Below, piece after piece: positions 34,188-43,935 of a stretch of 64,000 bases of DNA. The stretch comes from Ryuthela nishihirai. Taxonomy: Eukaryota > Arthropoda > Arachnida > Araneae > Heptathelidae. The number at the start of each line of letters is the position of its first letter. Within the stretch, counting starts at the first letter, position 1. Where the stretch lies: assembly GCA_038380435.1 (NCBI GenBank), contig JAWZYU010000034.1:21989404-22053403 (forward strand), given 5' to 3'. The notes under the pieces are model-generated. The model was given only the letters and a program-made list of their open reading frames with translations, was not told the origin of the DNA and made no database searches. The position numbers and the translations under genes are program-made.

Positions 34188-35306
34188 ATGTCTGCTAATA
34201 GTATGGCCGATTCCGCCATAATGACTCCCGACATAGAAAGAGTAAAGGGTAGATTGCAAGAGGTAATGATGGAAGCAGAAGTGCTAATGAATCTGCTTGA
34301 TGATAATCGGGAGAAAAGGGGAACGACAACAACCCCTAAATTTGCTGACAATGCTACGTCAGTTCACCAACGAAGAAACTTTGAACGTAAGGTTCCATTT
34401 TCTGTTCCGCCAGAAGCAAGCGATAGAACAGAGTATTTTCAACCGCCACAACGACGATTTGCCAACCCATCCATTAACTATAGTCCTTATGTTAATTGGC
34501 CTTTACCTGAGATAAGGTTCGACGGTTCGAAACGTCCGTCATCGTGGACATTTGTCAAGTCCATGGAGGAGCACTTCCGTTTACATGAAGTGCCAAGCAA
34601 CAAAAAAGTTGATTTAGCAGTATCTTGCCTAATTGGATGTGCTAAGCAATGGTGGAATAACGTAGGATGTCGTCATGGCATAGAACTTTGGGAAGAATTT
34701 AAAAATGAAATCATGGACATATATCCGGCTTATAATGATTTTACAGAACTAGCTACAGAGTTGTTTTCACGAAGACAAAGGGAAAGAGATGACATAGAAA
34801 AATTCATATGGGGTACAGTAGAATTATACCAGCTGTATGATGCTGATGCCGCTGAAATTGATATTGTAAATTGCATATTGTCTCAATTACTTTTGCCCAT
34901 CCGAGAATTCCTAGAAGTACGAAACATAAAATCCGTTTCCAAGTTAGTCAAATTGGCTCGGCAATACACTGCAAGAAGAGAATCTGCAGCAAATACACAT
35001 AACCAACAATGGATGCCATTCCCGCCAAAGCAGCGATATCAGGTTGAGTCGCGTAGAATGACTCACGCACGACCGCAATTTACACGGTCCCGACAATTTG
35101 CGCCGAACGCGCCAAGAACTATAGAATATGAACGAAGTAGAGACTTTTTGCCACGTCAAGCTTCAAACCATAACACTAGACCTAAAACTTTGGTTAAACA
35201 AAAGAGAGAAACTATCACTTGTAACTTTTGTGGCCGACTAGGACATATTGAGAAATACTGTTACCAAAGGAATGAAAATTCGGGAAACTCTCATCGGGAT
35301 CTTTGA
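34188..35306 (+). CDS. gag: Gypsy gag (capsid/nucleocapsid), open
   Basis: The frame is open from 34119. The first ATG is at 34188, giving about 372 residues. Residues 115-260 carry the retrotransposon gag fold ('WTFVKSMEEHFRLHEVPSNK', then 'AVSCLIGCAKQWWNNV' and 'ELATELFSRRQRERDDIEKF'). The C-terminal region is basic and ends in one CCHC zinc knuckle, CNFCGRLGHIEKYC. Gag packages the element RNA into particles. The stop at 35304-35306 overlaps pol in the -1 frame just after a slippery heptamer. This start is preferred over non-ATG codons upstream. It is the only intact element ORF in the window. Confidence 0.9.
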   Translation: MSANSMADSAIMTPDIERVKGRLQEVMMEAEVLMNLLDDNREKRGTTTTPKFADNATSVHQRRNFERKVPFSVPPEASDRTEYFQPPQRRFANPSINYSPYVNWPLPEIRFDGSKRPSSWTFVKSMEEHFRLHEVPSNKKVDLAVSCLIGCAKQWWNNVGCRHGIELWEEFKNEIMDIYPAYNDFTELATELFSRRQRERDDIEKFIWGTVELYQLYDADAAEIDIVNCILSQLLLPIREFLEVRNIKSVSKLVKLARQYTARRESAANTHNQQWMPFPPKQRYQVESRRMTHARPQFTRSRQFAPNAPRTIEYERSRDFLPRQASNHNTRPKTLVKQKRETITCNFCGRLGHIEKYCYQRNENSGNSHRDL

Positions 35307-37795
35307 AGCGAGAGGCCAAGGTTCCTCAACAAAAGCCCTCTCATGAGTTAAGTCTTGCTACTGTGGGTATACATAATGTCTTACATTTACCTTTTGTGAA
35401 GCTTTATCACGATAAGACAGAATTCATAGCTCGCATTGATACAGGAGCTGATCTTACATGTCTACATAAGAAAGTATGGGATAAAATTCAGAAAAATTGT
35501 AAACTGAATTTGCAGCCGTGGTCCGGTGGACCTTTGAACTTAGCTTGTGCTTCCAAGCAGTGTTTTCCGCAAGGAACTGTTGAGTTACCTATCACTTTAA
35601 ATAATGTGGAGATAAGACTTGAATTTTTAGTAATAAGTGAATTATTATACGACTCTTTAATAGGAATAGATGCGATACGGAAACACTTGATTGAATTTGA
35701 TTTTGCCAACAATACTATTTCATTAAAAGCAACAATGAAAGAAAAACTTGATATCGATCAGATAAAATTAGACATTAGAAAACATGCTGACAACGCTCAC
35801 TTGGGAAATAGTGAGAGAGTTAAGTTAGAAACTCTGCTCAATGCTAATTACGAACTTTTTAACAACAAGCCCGGTAGATGTCAGATTTTAGAACATCATA
35901 TCGACACCGGCAATAATAGACCTGTTTACAGCAAACCATATAATTATCCTCCCAGTAAAGAAGAGATAATTTCAACACAAATTAAAGAAATGTTAGAGGA
36001 TGGGATAATAGAGCCAAGTTTTAGCCCTTGGGCTTCACCGGTCGTGCTCGTTAAAAAGAAAACTGGCGATTTGAGATTTTGCGTAGACTATCGAAAATTA
36101 AATGCTGTTACAGTCCCCGACAGATATCCACTACCTATTATTCAGAATCTACTAACACAACTGGCTGGCAAGAAATTTATTAGCACACTAGATTTGTCTT
36201 CAGGATATTGGCAGGTGTCCGTATATCCACCAGATCGACCCAAAACAGCATTCCTCACAAAAGATGGATTATTCCAATTTCGTTGCTTACCGTTTGGCTT
36301 ATCAGGAGCACCCGCCATGTTTCAACGTCTTATGTCCGTAGTTCTGGGTGACCTAAAAGGAAAAATTTGTGAAGTATACTTAGACGACATAGTCATTTTT
36401 TCTACTGATTTTTCAGAGCATCTACGTGATTTGAATTTGGTATTTGCAAGGTTAAGAGAAGCCGGACTCACCATAAAGTTGTCCAAATGCACCTTTCTCC
36501 GAGAGGACGTTCAATACCTCGGTTTCACTGTTAATAAGGATGGAGTAAGAACATTACCTAATAAGGTCGAAGCCATAGAACAATTTCCCACACCGCGCAA
36601 TTCGAAACAACTTAGTAGATTTTTAGGAATGTGTGGATGGTACCGACAATTTGTACCCAATTTTGCTAATTTGGCCGAACCTTTGTGTGAATTACGTCGA
36701 AAGCGAAAGCGGTTTCACTGGACACCTGTTTGCGATACAGCATTTCAGACATTAAAGGATGCATTGTGTCATGCTCCCGTGTTGGCCTTGCCACAGTTAG
36801 GCAAACCTTTTTTCATCTACACTGATGCTTCCGATGTCGGTCTCGGCGCCGTGCTGAGCCAAGTACAGAATGACAATTGTGAACACGTCATCATGTATGC
36901 CAGTCGCAGTTTGAGTCATACTGAAAGAAACTATACAGTGACTGAAAAAGAATGTCTAAGCGTAATATGGGCTCTAGAAAAATTTAAAGTACAATTAGAC
37001 ACATCCGACATAACTATTTTTACTGACCATGCTGCTTTACAATGGTTACAGACATCTACCAATCTAACAGGTCGTCTAATGCGCTGGGCATTACGCCTAC
37101 AAGAATTTAATTTCAAGGTCGAGCATCGAAAGGGAAGTGCACATCAGCTACCAGATGCATTATCCCGTGCTCCCGTGTGGCCGGCAGAAGTTACGCCAGA
37201 GCTCGAAGATAAGCCTTTTGCTCCCTCACTCGACACAATAGTTCCCATCGAATACAAGGAACATTTAATTACTGAACAACAAAGCGATTTAGAATATGGA
37301 AACGTGTATCATTATTTGAAAACTGATGAATTACCTCTAGATCCTAGTATAGCTTCAAGTATTGTTGGAAGAGCCAGACATTTCAGATTAATTAACGATA
37401 TTTTGTACTACTGCAGACGACCGAGTCAAACAGGCAGTTATCACCCATTTATTCCCAAGAATTTAAGAGAGTACGTACTCCGAGAATTACATGATGTACC
37501 TTCAGCTGGACATTTAGGTACACGGAAAACCTATCAGAAAGTGGCCAAAAGATCATATTGGCCAGCTTTGAAAAAGGACGTAAAAACCTATGTAGAAACA
37601 TGCCTAATTTGTCAAACCACGAAATTCGATCAAAACCGTCCTTGTGGTCTTATGAAAAGCACGATCTCCAATGAACCCATGGAATTAGTTGGCATGGATT
37701 TAATGGGCCCGTATCCACAAACACAAGCGGGATCCCAATATATTCTGGTCTTGGTAGATTATTTTTTCGAAATGGGTCGAAATATTTCCTGTTAG
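35276..37795 (+). CDS. pol: Gypsy pol, first part: protease, RT, RNase H, integrase N-terminus
   Basis: Entered by -1 frameshifting from gag. Aspartic protease: 'FIARIDTGADLTCLH', active DTG at 35438-35446. Reverse transcriptase: 'GDLRFCVDYRKLNAVTVPDR', 'STLDLSSGYWQV', 'CLPFGLSGAPAMFQRLM' and catalytic YLDD at 36377-36388. RNase H: 'FIYTDASDVGLGAVLSQ' with later 'FTDHAALQWL'. Integrase: zinc-binding H/H/C/C near 37490-37615, then the first core Asp in 'LVGMDLMGP'. The frame ends in a stop at about 37795 because a T-run (37762-37767) has shifted the frame inside the integrase core. RT and RNase H look intact in this copy. Confidence 0.93.
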   Translation, partial: KFGKLSSGSLKREAKVPQQKPSHELSLATVGIHNVLHLPFVKLYHDKTEFIARIDTGADLTCLHKKVWDKIQKNCKLNLQPWSGGPLNLACASKQCFPQGTVELPITLNNVEIRLEFLVISELLYDSLIGIDAIRKHLIEFDFANNTISLKATMKEKLDIDQIKLDIRKHADNAHLGNSERVKLETLLNANYELFNNKPGRCQILEHHIDTGNNRPVYSKPYNYPPSKEEIISTQIKEMLEDGIIEPSFSPWASPVVLVKKKTGDLRFCVDYRKLNAVTVPDRYPLPIIQNLLTQLAGKKFISTLDLSSGYWQVSVYPPDRPKTAFLTKDGLFQFRCLPFGLSGAPAMFQRLMSVVLGDLKGKICEVYLDDIVIFSTDFSEHLRDLNLVFARLREAGLTIKLSKCTFLREDVQYLGFTVNKDGVRTLPNKVEAIEQFPTPRNSKQLSRFLGMCGWYRQFVPNFANLAEPLCELRRKRKRFHWTPVCDTAFQTLKDALCHAPVLALPQLGKPFFIYTDASDVGLGAVLSQVQNDNCEHVIMYASRSLSHTERNYTVTEKECLSVIWALEKFKVQLDTSDITIFTDHAALQWLQTSTNLTGRLMRWALRLQEFNFKVEHRKGSAHQLPDALSRAPVWPAEVTPELEDKPFAPSLDTIVPIEYKEHLITEQQSDLEYGNVYHYLKTDELPLDPSIASSIVGRARHFRLINDILYYCRRPSQTGSYHPFIPKNLREYVLRELHDVPSAGHLGTRKTYQKVAKRSYWPALKKDVKTYVETCLICQTTKFDQNRPCGLMKSTISNEPMELVGMDLMGPYPQTQAGSQYILVLVDYFFEMGRNISC
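35282..35288 (+). promoter_or_regulatory. -1 ribosomal frameshift heptamer (GGGAAAC) at the gag-pol junction
   Basis: In the gag frame the bases divide as G GGA AAC, the X XXY YYZ pattern of -1 slippery sites. The gag stop follows 15 bases after it. The pol frame opens at 35276 and is exactly -1 relative to gag. Position, pattern and frame all agree. I did not identify a clear downstream stem or pseudoknot by eye. Confidence 0.75.
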
Positions 37796-38701
37796 AAATG
37801 CAACAGCAACAATCGTAGCAAAGAAATTTGTAAATGAATTTATATGCAGATACGGGGTACCCAAGAGTATAGTTTCGGACAATGGGCCCCAATTCATTTC
37901 CAATGTGCTTGCTGAAGTATGTGAAACGTTCCAAATAAAACATATATATACAACTCCATATCATCCACAATCAAATTTGACAGAAAGAATTAATCGAAAT
38001 ATTGGCAGAATGATAGCTGCTTACGTCGAAAATAGACATAGTACATGGGATAAATATTTGCAACAGTTTTCCTTTGCTTTACGCACTTCATTACATGAAA
38101 CCACCAAATTCACGCCTTCACGGATATTTCTTGGAAGAGAACTAACATTACCCTGGGACAGACTCATTGGCCAACCCGCATCTCCACAATCCATTGAGTT
38201 TAGAACGGAACAGCATATATTCGAGCCATTTCAAAGGCACAAGATAATTCCCTACGAGCACAACAAAAGCAACGAGAGGATTATAATAAAAGACGACGAC
38301 ATATGGAATTTAAAGTAGGTGATAAGGTCTTGATTAAAACACATCATAAGAGTGATAAAGAAAGAGGATTTATAAAGAAATTTGCACCATTATATGCTGG
38401 ACCATATGTTATAAGGAAGAAACTTTCTCCACTTCTGTATGAATTGGCCAATATGACCACTAATGCCTCAGTAGGATACTTTAATGTTGTGAATATTAAA
38501 AAATACAAAACTTCTATAGAATTTTCTAGATCAGAAGCAGATGCTCCACAACCAACCCAGGAGAATGATGGCTCTGATGATGATATTGAACCTTTACCAC
38601 CCAGAAGAGAAAAGAACAGATTAGATTATCACCTACTGCACACAACAGGACAAAGACTGACAAAGCCAGATTCAGCTGTTCCATCAACGTCGAGAGCGTA
38701 A
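37796..38701 (+). pseudogene. pol: Gypsy pol, remainder: integrase core and C-terminal domain, two frames
   Basis: After the T-run break, the +1-shifted frame holds the second and third catalytic residues of integrase: Asp in 'IVSDNGPQF' (about 37877) and Glu in 'NLTERINR' (about 37983). About 34 residues lie between them. This frame ends at 38318. A second shift, somewhere in 38180-38300, returns to the original pol frame for 'MEFKVGDKVLIKTHHKSDKE' and 'FAPLYAGPYVIRKKLSPLLY', the GPY/F-like C-terminal domain. The last residues are acidic and proline-rich, with the stop at 38699-38701. No integrase can be made from this copy. Confidence 0.9.
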
Positions 38702-40357
38702 CGAAAAGCCGACGAAACGACCAGAGCCTGCAGAGCGACAACCGGCAGCGAAGCAGCGAACATCGGGAAGATGACGTCACGAGAGAGATCTACAGCGACG
38801 ACTTGACTTGAACGAGATCTTCAGTAACAACTTTACGTGAAGCCACCCAACGACGACGGAAAGATGTTATCGGAAACGGACTAGATGATTTATCGCCACG
38901 GAGTGCCAACAATGAAATTTAAGTATATTTTTCTTTCACTTGGCACTTGATTGAGTTATAAAATGTTTTTTTTCTGGAATAGATGAAGACGAAGAAGAAG
39001 CCTTATTGTGAATTGTATAGTTAGCGATGTTTAATTTCTTGTTGAAACTTTAGAGTTCGATATCTATTTTTGAAAAGTGAAATTTTTGTAGTTCGAGTTT
39101 ATACTTGTGTGAATAGAATTTTTTTTGCATTCTTGTTCATCGAGGTTCTAATTATTGTATTTACGTGAGTTAAAATGTATTTTTGTAGATTTTTTTTCAG
39201 CTGACTGATAGCTGAACATTTTGTAAGTCGATATTGGAAAGTTTAGAAATTGTAAAATGTTTCTGGATATGAATAAGAGTGAAAGAGAATTAGTGATTTA
39301 AGAATTTGTATTGTAAAATAACGTGCATTCCAAAGTGAATTTATGTAAAAAAAAAAAGGAGATTCATGTAAAAGTTATTGGATGAAATGTTATCATCGTA
39401 TATTATAAATTATTTACACTCTTTTTTCTTTATTCTTAGATACGATTTATGTATATGTGTTTAAATCTGTTCAGTGTCATCAGTGATATTTATGTGTCAA
39501 TGATACGTAATTTTTGTGGATGACATTGGCAGTATTTATTGGTATATATAGATGATGACCATGATGATGATTGCAGAATTTTGTTGTTTTTTTTGTGTAC
39601 CTTTTTGGAGCTGTCCCCAAATGGCATAGTCTGATAACCGAGTTGTTACCAGCATAACTCCTTTGGGAGGGGGACGTTAGCTCTGAAGGGGGAGGTAACT
39701 AATGATTTTTTATTTCAGCTAGATCGCGATTTCTGTGAATAGGAGAAGAATTAGCGGATGATTACAATCCCGCTTGTTTGTAAATTTTGAATTTTCTTAG
39801 CTTTGCGTATTTGAATGTAATTAGGAGGAGATAACGGTGTTCGAATACCCATTCTTTTATGTGATTTAGGAGAAGAATTAGCTTTCACGAATTTTTTATT
39901 GTGGTTAGGGGAAAAGCGGAAGTTATTACCCCGCTAACAACAAATGTAATGAATCACTTTTTCTTTTCATCTTTTTAACATTTATTAGACTTAAAAAGTT
40001 AGGAGTTGATTAACCTGATTTTCTGTACAGTTCAAGATATGCCAATTTCGAGTTTGTATCAGAATGTGATACTAGTTAGACCGATGATGCTAGTATACAG
40101 TTAACTGTCACAGCCACTGGTACGTAAGTACACTAGGTTAGCTGTTAAATACATATTTTTGTTAGGAGGAAAAGGGAGGAGGTACCTTTGGTTGTGCTGG
40201 AAAATTGTGTCAAAGTAAGAATAGTTCATCATATCAAAATTTGCGCTAGCATACTTTTACTTATTTATGTTCAGCCATGTGTAAATGACGTAAGATGTGT
40301 CCTTTATTCAAAATTTGCTCGTCAAAATTTGTTAGGTCAAATATTTTGACTCCCTTT
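38702..40357 (+). other. Long non-coding 3' region of the Gypsy element
   Basis: About 1.66 kb between the pol stop and the polypurine tract with no ORF of note and no envelope-like gene. It contains repeated purine-rich phrases: GGGAGGGGGACGTTAG (about 39665), AGGGGGAGGTAAC (39689), AGGAGAAGAATTAGC twice (about 39741 and 39869), and AGGAGGAAAAGGGAGGAGG (about 40163). Its function is unknown. Confidence 0.7.
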
Positions 40358-40369
40358 GGAAGGGGGAGT
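40358..40369 (+). promoter_or_regulatory. Polypurine tract of the Gypsy element
   Basis: GGAAGGGGGAGT lies directly before the 3' LTR start (TGTGATG). This is the usual primer for plus-strand DNA synthesis in LTR retroelements. Confidence 0.85.
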
Positions 40370-41072
40370 TGTGATGCCCCATCGTTCACTTTTGCTTTAC
40401 CTTAACCAGTTTTTGTTTAATTTACGTTATATTTATCATTTTGGGGATTTTTATTTCCTTTTCGGCATCACAGCACTCGTTTTCAAGTTTCTAGGAGTTG
40501 CGTATGCGCAACTCCGAACTTCTGACCGTAACCGTTAAAGCGCGTGCCAAGGACACGCCCCCTCTTGCGTCATAGCTTGCGTCCTTCGTCATTGTATGCA
40601 AATGTCTTTCCCGGCATGCGCCGGCCCATTGTAAAAACCGTGACCTGCGAGAAGCACTTGTGCATTTGAGAGAAGCACTTGAGTTGTAGAGAGTAGAGCA
40701 CTGAGAGCAGAGTTGTAGAGAGAGCAGAGAGATGTAGTAAGGTGCGTAGCACCGTGCGTGTAGCACAGAATTTAGTTTTTTCATTGATGTCTTGGTGAGT
40801 TAGTTATTTTGGAAATAAATCTATTTTGTTTTGTTATAACTTTTGAGTCTATAGTTTTTTTTATCTTGAGCAACGCTGATTAAGGATCTTTTTTACATTA
40901 ACTCTTATTTTGTTAAGAATCATTTTGACTCTTACTTATGAACGCTCGCTGGCACTTGAACCCTAAATCAACTTATTCTACATTTTGGCAATTTGTTAAT
41001 GATTGCCTGGCGCCCGTCTAAGCTATCCGGAGCATAAAACTTTAATTATTTTGCATTGTTTGGAGCGTTACA
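40370..41072 (+). repeat. Gypsy 3' LTR
   Basis: Same ends as the 5' LTR. By eye the differences are few: GTATGCGC for GTACGCGC near 40502, TTCTGACC for TTCCGACC, AAAGCGCG for AAAGTGCG, and a small indel around CTATAG near 40850. That is roughly 99% identity, so the insertion is recent. Confidence 0.95.
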
Positions 41073-41555
41073 ACTGCGACTAACAAGAAATCGTAGTTTG
41101 GTACTCTCAATGCATCCCGGTATGTAGAACTCATGGCTGACTATTTACACCCATTTATGGTCATCATGCATCCCAATGAAGATGGCGTCTACCAGCAAGA
41201 CAATTGTTCATCTCACAGGTCCAGGCTGGCTACTGCATGATTGCAGAAGCATTCTGCCGACTTTGAAATAATGAATTGGCCACCTAGGAGCCCAGATTTA
41301 AATCCCATTGAAAATCTTTAGGATACTGTCGAGCAGAGTGTTCAGCCCATATCCCATCAGCGACGACCTTGAGAGAATTGTGGACAGCTCAGGAGGATGC
41401 ATGGGTCGCCATACCTGTGGAACATTTATGTAGGACTTGTGGAGTATGTAGGACTTGTGAAGTCCTTGCCTCGTCATGTGGCAGCTCTTATCAGGTCCAG
41501 AGGGGTCCAACATGTTACTAGGTTGCTATTCCTAATTCAATGGCACTTCAGTGTA

Positions 41556-41989
41556 TTCATTTGAAAATTCCAAAATTTCAACCTTTTTCACCATTAGAGG
41601 GCACAATTAGTGTTCATAAGATTCCAAAAGTGTAAATCATAATATTTTATCAATTCCTATCTAACCTTAAAACGATTTTTTTTTTCATTTATCACTAAAT
41701 ACAATTATCTGCTAAAACAAAAAATTGTGTTTTCCTACCCCCCTGAGTACAAGAGGTCAAGTCACGTCTATGTTCAACAGTGACCCAGGAAGGGATAAGT
41801 ATCTTTTGAAAAGATATTGTGACATGATCAAAAGCAAATGGGATAACAAAATAATGGGATGCATCAGTGTTGCATATTGACTTCCATAATGGAGGTGCAG
41901 GAATTAGGAGACAGGAGATATTAATCAGGTACATAATCACCTGACAGCCACCTAATTCACAAAATGTGTTCTTATACTGTCAGTGAGGT
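41556..41989. other. Nup210 intron, nothing recognised
   Basis: AT-rich host sequence right of the Tc1-like element C. No gene or matched repeat. Confidence 0.5.
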
Positions 41990-43180
41990 TTTATGATAGT
42001 AAAACCCATTCCTCCACAACAGCAATTCTTAGCTCATGGAAAGTTCTGGAAAAGGGCTGGCATTCTGCAATTCATTTCTCTATAGCATCCTACACTTGCG
42101 CAATTGAATTTGGGTTCAAATATATGGCTGGTCATTCCCTCTTATGAATATCTTCAATTTCATGGAAATCGCTGGACACATGAGATCTATGGGAATGGAC
42201 ACATGAGACCTATGGAGATATACTGATAAAATCATGGTGAAGAACACCACTGAAAAACTTCACATAGGATATAAAAATCTTGTCCCTGTATCACTGAGGA
42301 TCAGAGTGTCTCCCTGAAAGATGTGAAGCTCTGTGTAGTTTGACATCACAATGTCAGTCCAAATCATCACACTTCCACAAAAAATGTTTTTTTCCACCAC
42401 AAATGGTCTATTTCTTCAATGTTAAACAGTGGTTGTGGGAAGTTCTTGATTATCACCAGATGAATGCACATCAAGAATCAGTGTCGAAACCGAATCTAGA
42501 CTCACCTGTAAAGAGTACATTTGCTCACGTCCCTGAGCTCCAAATGCATGACATACTGCTGGGGCATATAAAGGCTACCGTCCATCAAATGGGACACAAA
42601 GCCATGGGCCCATTTTTAGGAGTGCCATATCCTGTGCACATTAGAGGAAAGCTGGTTGACCTTGAAGTTTTCATCTATCTCTTAACAGTACCAGTGGGTT
42701 GCCTCCCCCCTAACCTTCTCTGAGCCTTTGAGGTCTTTGTGACCTACCCATTCAGTCCATTGTGTGCAAAACATGCTGCTGAGAAGTAAACCCTACTCAA
42801 AAGTAACATCTGCACCATATTAAACGAGCTTTGATGAAGAGGTGAGGAGAACATAAACCACTGGTCTTTTTGCATACAGCTCTCATTCATGCAGCCTCCT
42901 GTACAGAGAAACTTGAAACTTATGCAATCTTGCTATTAAAGGCAGATAGTAGTCATCTTGAGAGGTTGTGATCCTGGGACAAGTTGTCCTCATCTACAAC
43001 TAACTTCTCTTGCTTTCTGAAATTGTCTTGTCTTCAGAGGACATTTTGTAGTATATTTAAGGCTCTGAACACATTGGTCTGGAATTGACCTTCCATCCAA
43101 GGTTTCCATTCTTACCATTGTCTACCTCATACAATCATCTAAATGTCATCTTTGTAACATTGTGAAATGAAATTGCTATT
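41990..43180 (-). pseudogene. Decayed DNA-transposon remnant (IS630/mariner type suspected)
   Basis: Coherent, less AT-rich sequence with the flavour of an antisense transposase, for example phrases such as AACCGAATCTAGACTCACCT. All frames are broken and no catalytic motif could be confirmed. It contains a small tandem duplication (GGACACATGAGATCTATGGG, repeated as GGACACATGAGACCTATGGA, 42173-42218) and a SINE family A piece. The assignment is a guess from overall texture and neighbours. Confidence 0.3.
42565..42795 (+). mobile_element. SINE family A, 5'-truncated copy
   Basis: Matches the family A body from the ATGGGAC...GCCATGGGCCC region through ACCTTGAAGTTTTCATCTAT and CCTCTGAGCC-like text to TCCATTGTGTGCAAAACATG and CTGAGAAGTAAACCC. 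The tRNA-like head is missing. Confidence 0.75.
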
Positions 43181-43639
43181 CAAGTTGACTGCAGTTATGT
43201 GCTTTGTAGCAACCTTAATTAATATGCTCAGAGTCATGTGACTTCATGTGCATGCATTTTCTACTTTCTTGCTGCAAAATTTACATGCACATTACATTTC
43301 GTGTCACTTCCCGATATGCTTTTTGAGATATATTTTAATTTTGAATGCCAATGTATATTATATATTTGGGACTTACTCAACAAACTTGACTAACAGGAAT
43401 GACAGTGTTGAACCCACACTGACATTTAATGCACATGTAATTCCTAATTATTGTGAAATTTACAATACTGTTCCTGGAAAAAAATCATTTTATTATATAC
43501 ATGGATATCCATCTACATGATTATTTCACAGATTTTATTGAGTGCTTTCTCAATGTTGCAGCAAAAACAAATGGCTCTGCAGCCAATTTTGAACCCTGTG
43601 CAGCTCAAGTGTGAACTACTTCATTATTCTAAAATAGGT
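43181..43639. other. Nup210 intron, nothing recognised
   Basis: AT-rich sequence without supported features. Confidence 0.45.
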
Positions 43640-43643
43640 TTAA

Positions 43644-43935
43644 CCCTTCCTATGCCCAGTCAAAAACTGGAATGAACCTACAGGCTTAGTTATTCTTTCA
43701 CTGCATTCAGAAAAAAAAAACTTTTTTGGCAAATAATTAATGAACAGAAATAGGTTGTGTTATAAACCAAATTACACATTTAATTCTGAATTTTATTAAA
43801 ATAAAATTTCTACCAAATAGAAAAGTATTACTTTAATTACGATTTTTCAGAGTGATATAGTTAAAAAAAAGGATCTAGTAATGCAATTAAGGTTTATTCT
43901 GGAAAATGTGATGAACAAAAATAATTATATATCAG
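43644..43935. mobile_element. Fragment of the 28922-type piggyBac element
   Basis: TTAA (43640-43643) is followed by CCCTTCCTATGCCCAG, then the same order of blocks as in 28922-29240: a TATTCTTTCACTGCAT-like block, GGCAAATAATTAATGAACAG, ACATTTAATTCTGAATTTTA, and AACAAAAATAATTATATATC. Similarity stops near 43935, so only one end is present. Confidence 0.65.

Larger units (their letters stand above)
33079..41072 (+). mobile_element. Gypsy-type LTR retrotransposon, 8.0 kb, young but frame-broken
   Basis: Two nearly identical LTRs (701 and 703 bases, a handful of differences) flank a leader, gag, protease-RT-RNase H-integrase and a 1.7 kb non-coding 3' region. ACTG at 33075-33078 and 41073-41076 is the target duplication. 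The domain order, with integrase after RNase H, defines Gypsy (Metaviridae). There is no envelope-like ORF. LTR near-identity means recent insertion, but pol carries two frame breaks (see the separate entries). Confidence 0.95.
31985..41530 (+). pseudogene. Tc1-like transposase, interrupted and decayed
   Basis: Recognisable pieces: 'TRTNCKGQPALNDRGLHRLT' near 32540, 'TDRGQTLFEISSHLNAG' near 32610, 'WSDE'-like sequence with a stop near 32815, 'WRQPHEAMDTACQVGT'-like text near 32870, and 'MVIMHPNEDGVYQQDN' near 41160-41205 (second catalytic Asp in QDN). Then comes 'NWPPRSPDLNPIENL' near 41276 (catalytic Glu), followed by a stop. Point stops exist besides the large insertions, so the gene was already dead or has decayed since. 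Confidence 0.8.
31823..41553 (+). mobile_element. Tc1-like transposon C, expanded to 9.7 kb by nested insertions
   Basis: The left end CACTGAAGTGCCATTGAATT and its inverted partner at 41526-41553 are flanked by TA (31821-31822 and 41554-41555). The transposase is split. Helix-turn-helix parts lie at about 31985-32125 and 32520-32700 and the catalytic parts at 32770-32985 and 41105-41530. The inserts are a SINE at 32127-32520 and a LINE scrap at 32986-41096, which itself contains the Gypsy element. Without inserts it would be about 1.2 kb, normal for Tc1. Confidence 0.9.

Noticed and set aside
38702..40357. Envelope-like third ORF in the Gypsy element
   Set aside because: No reading frame of meaningful length, signal peptide or membrane segment was seen in this interval.
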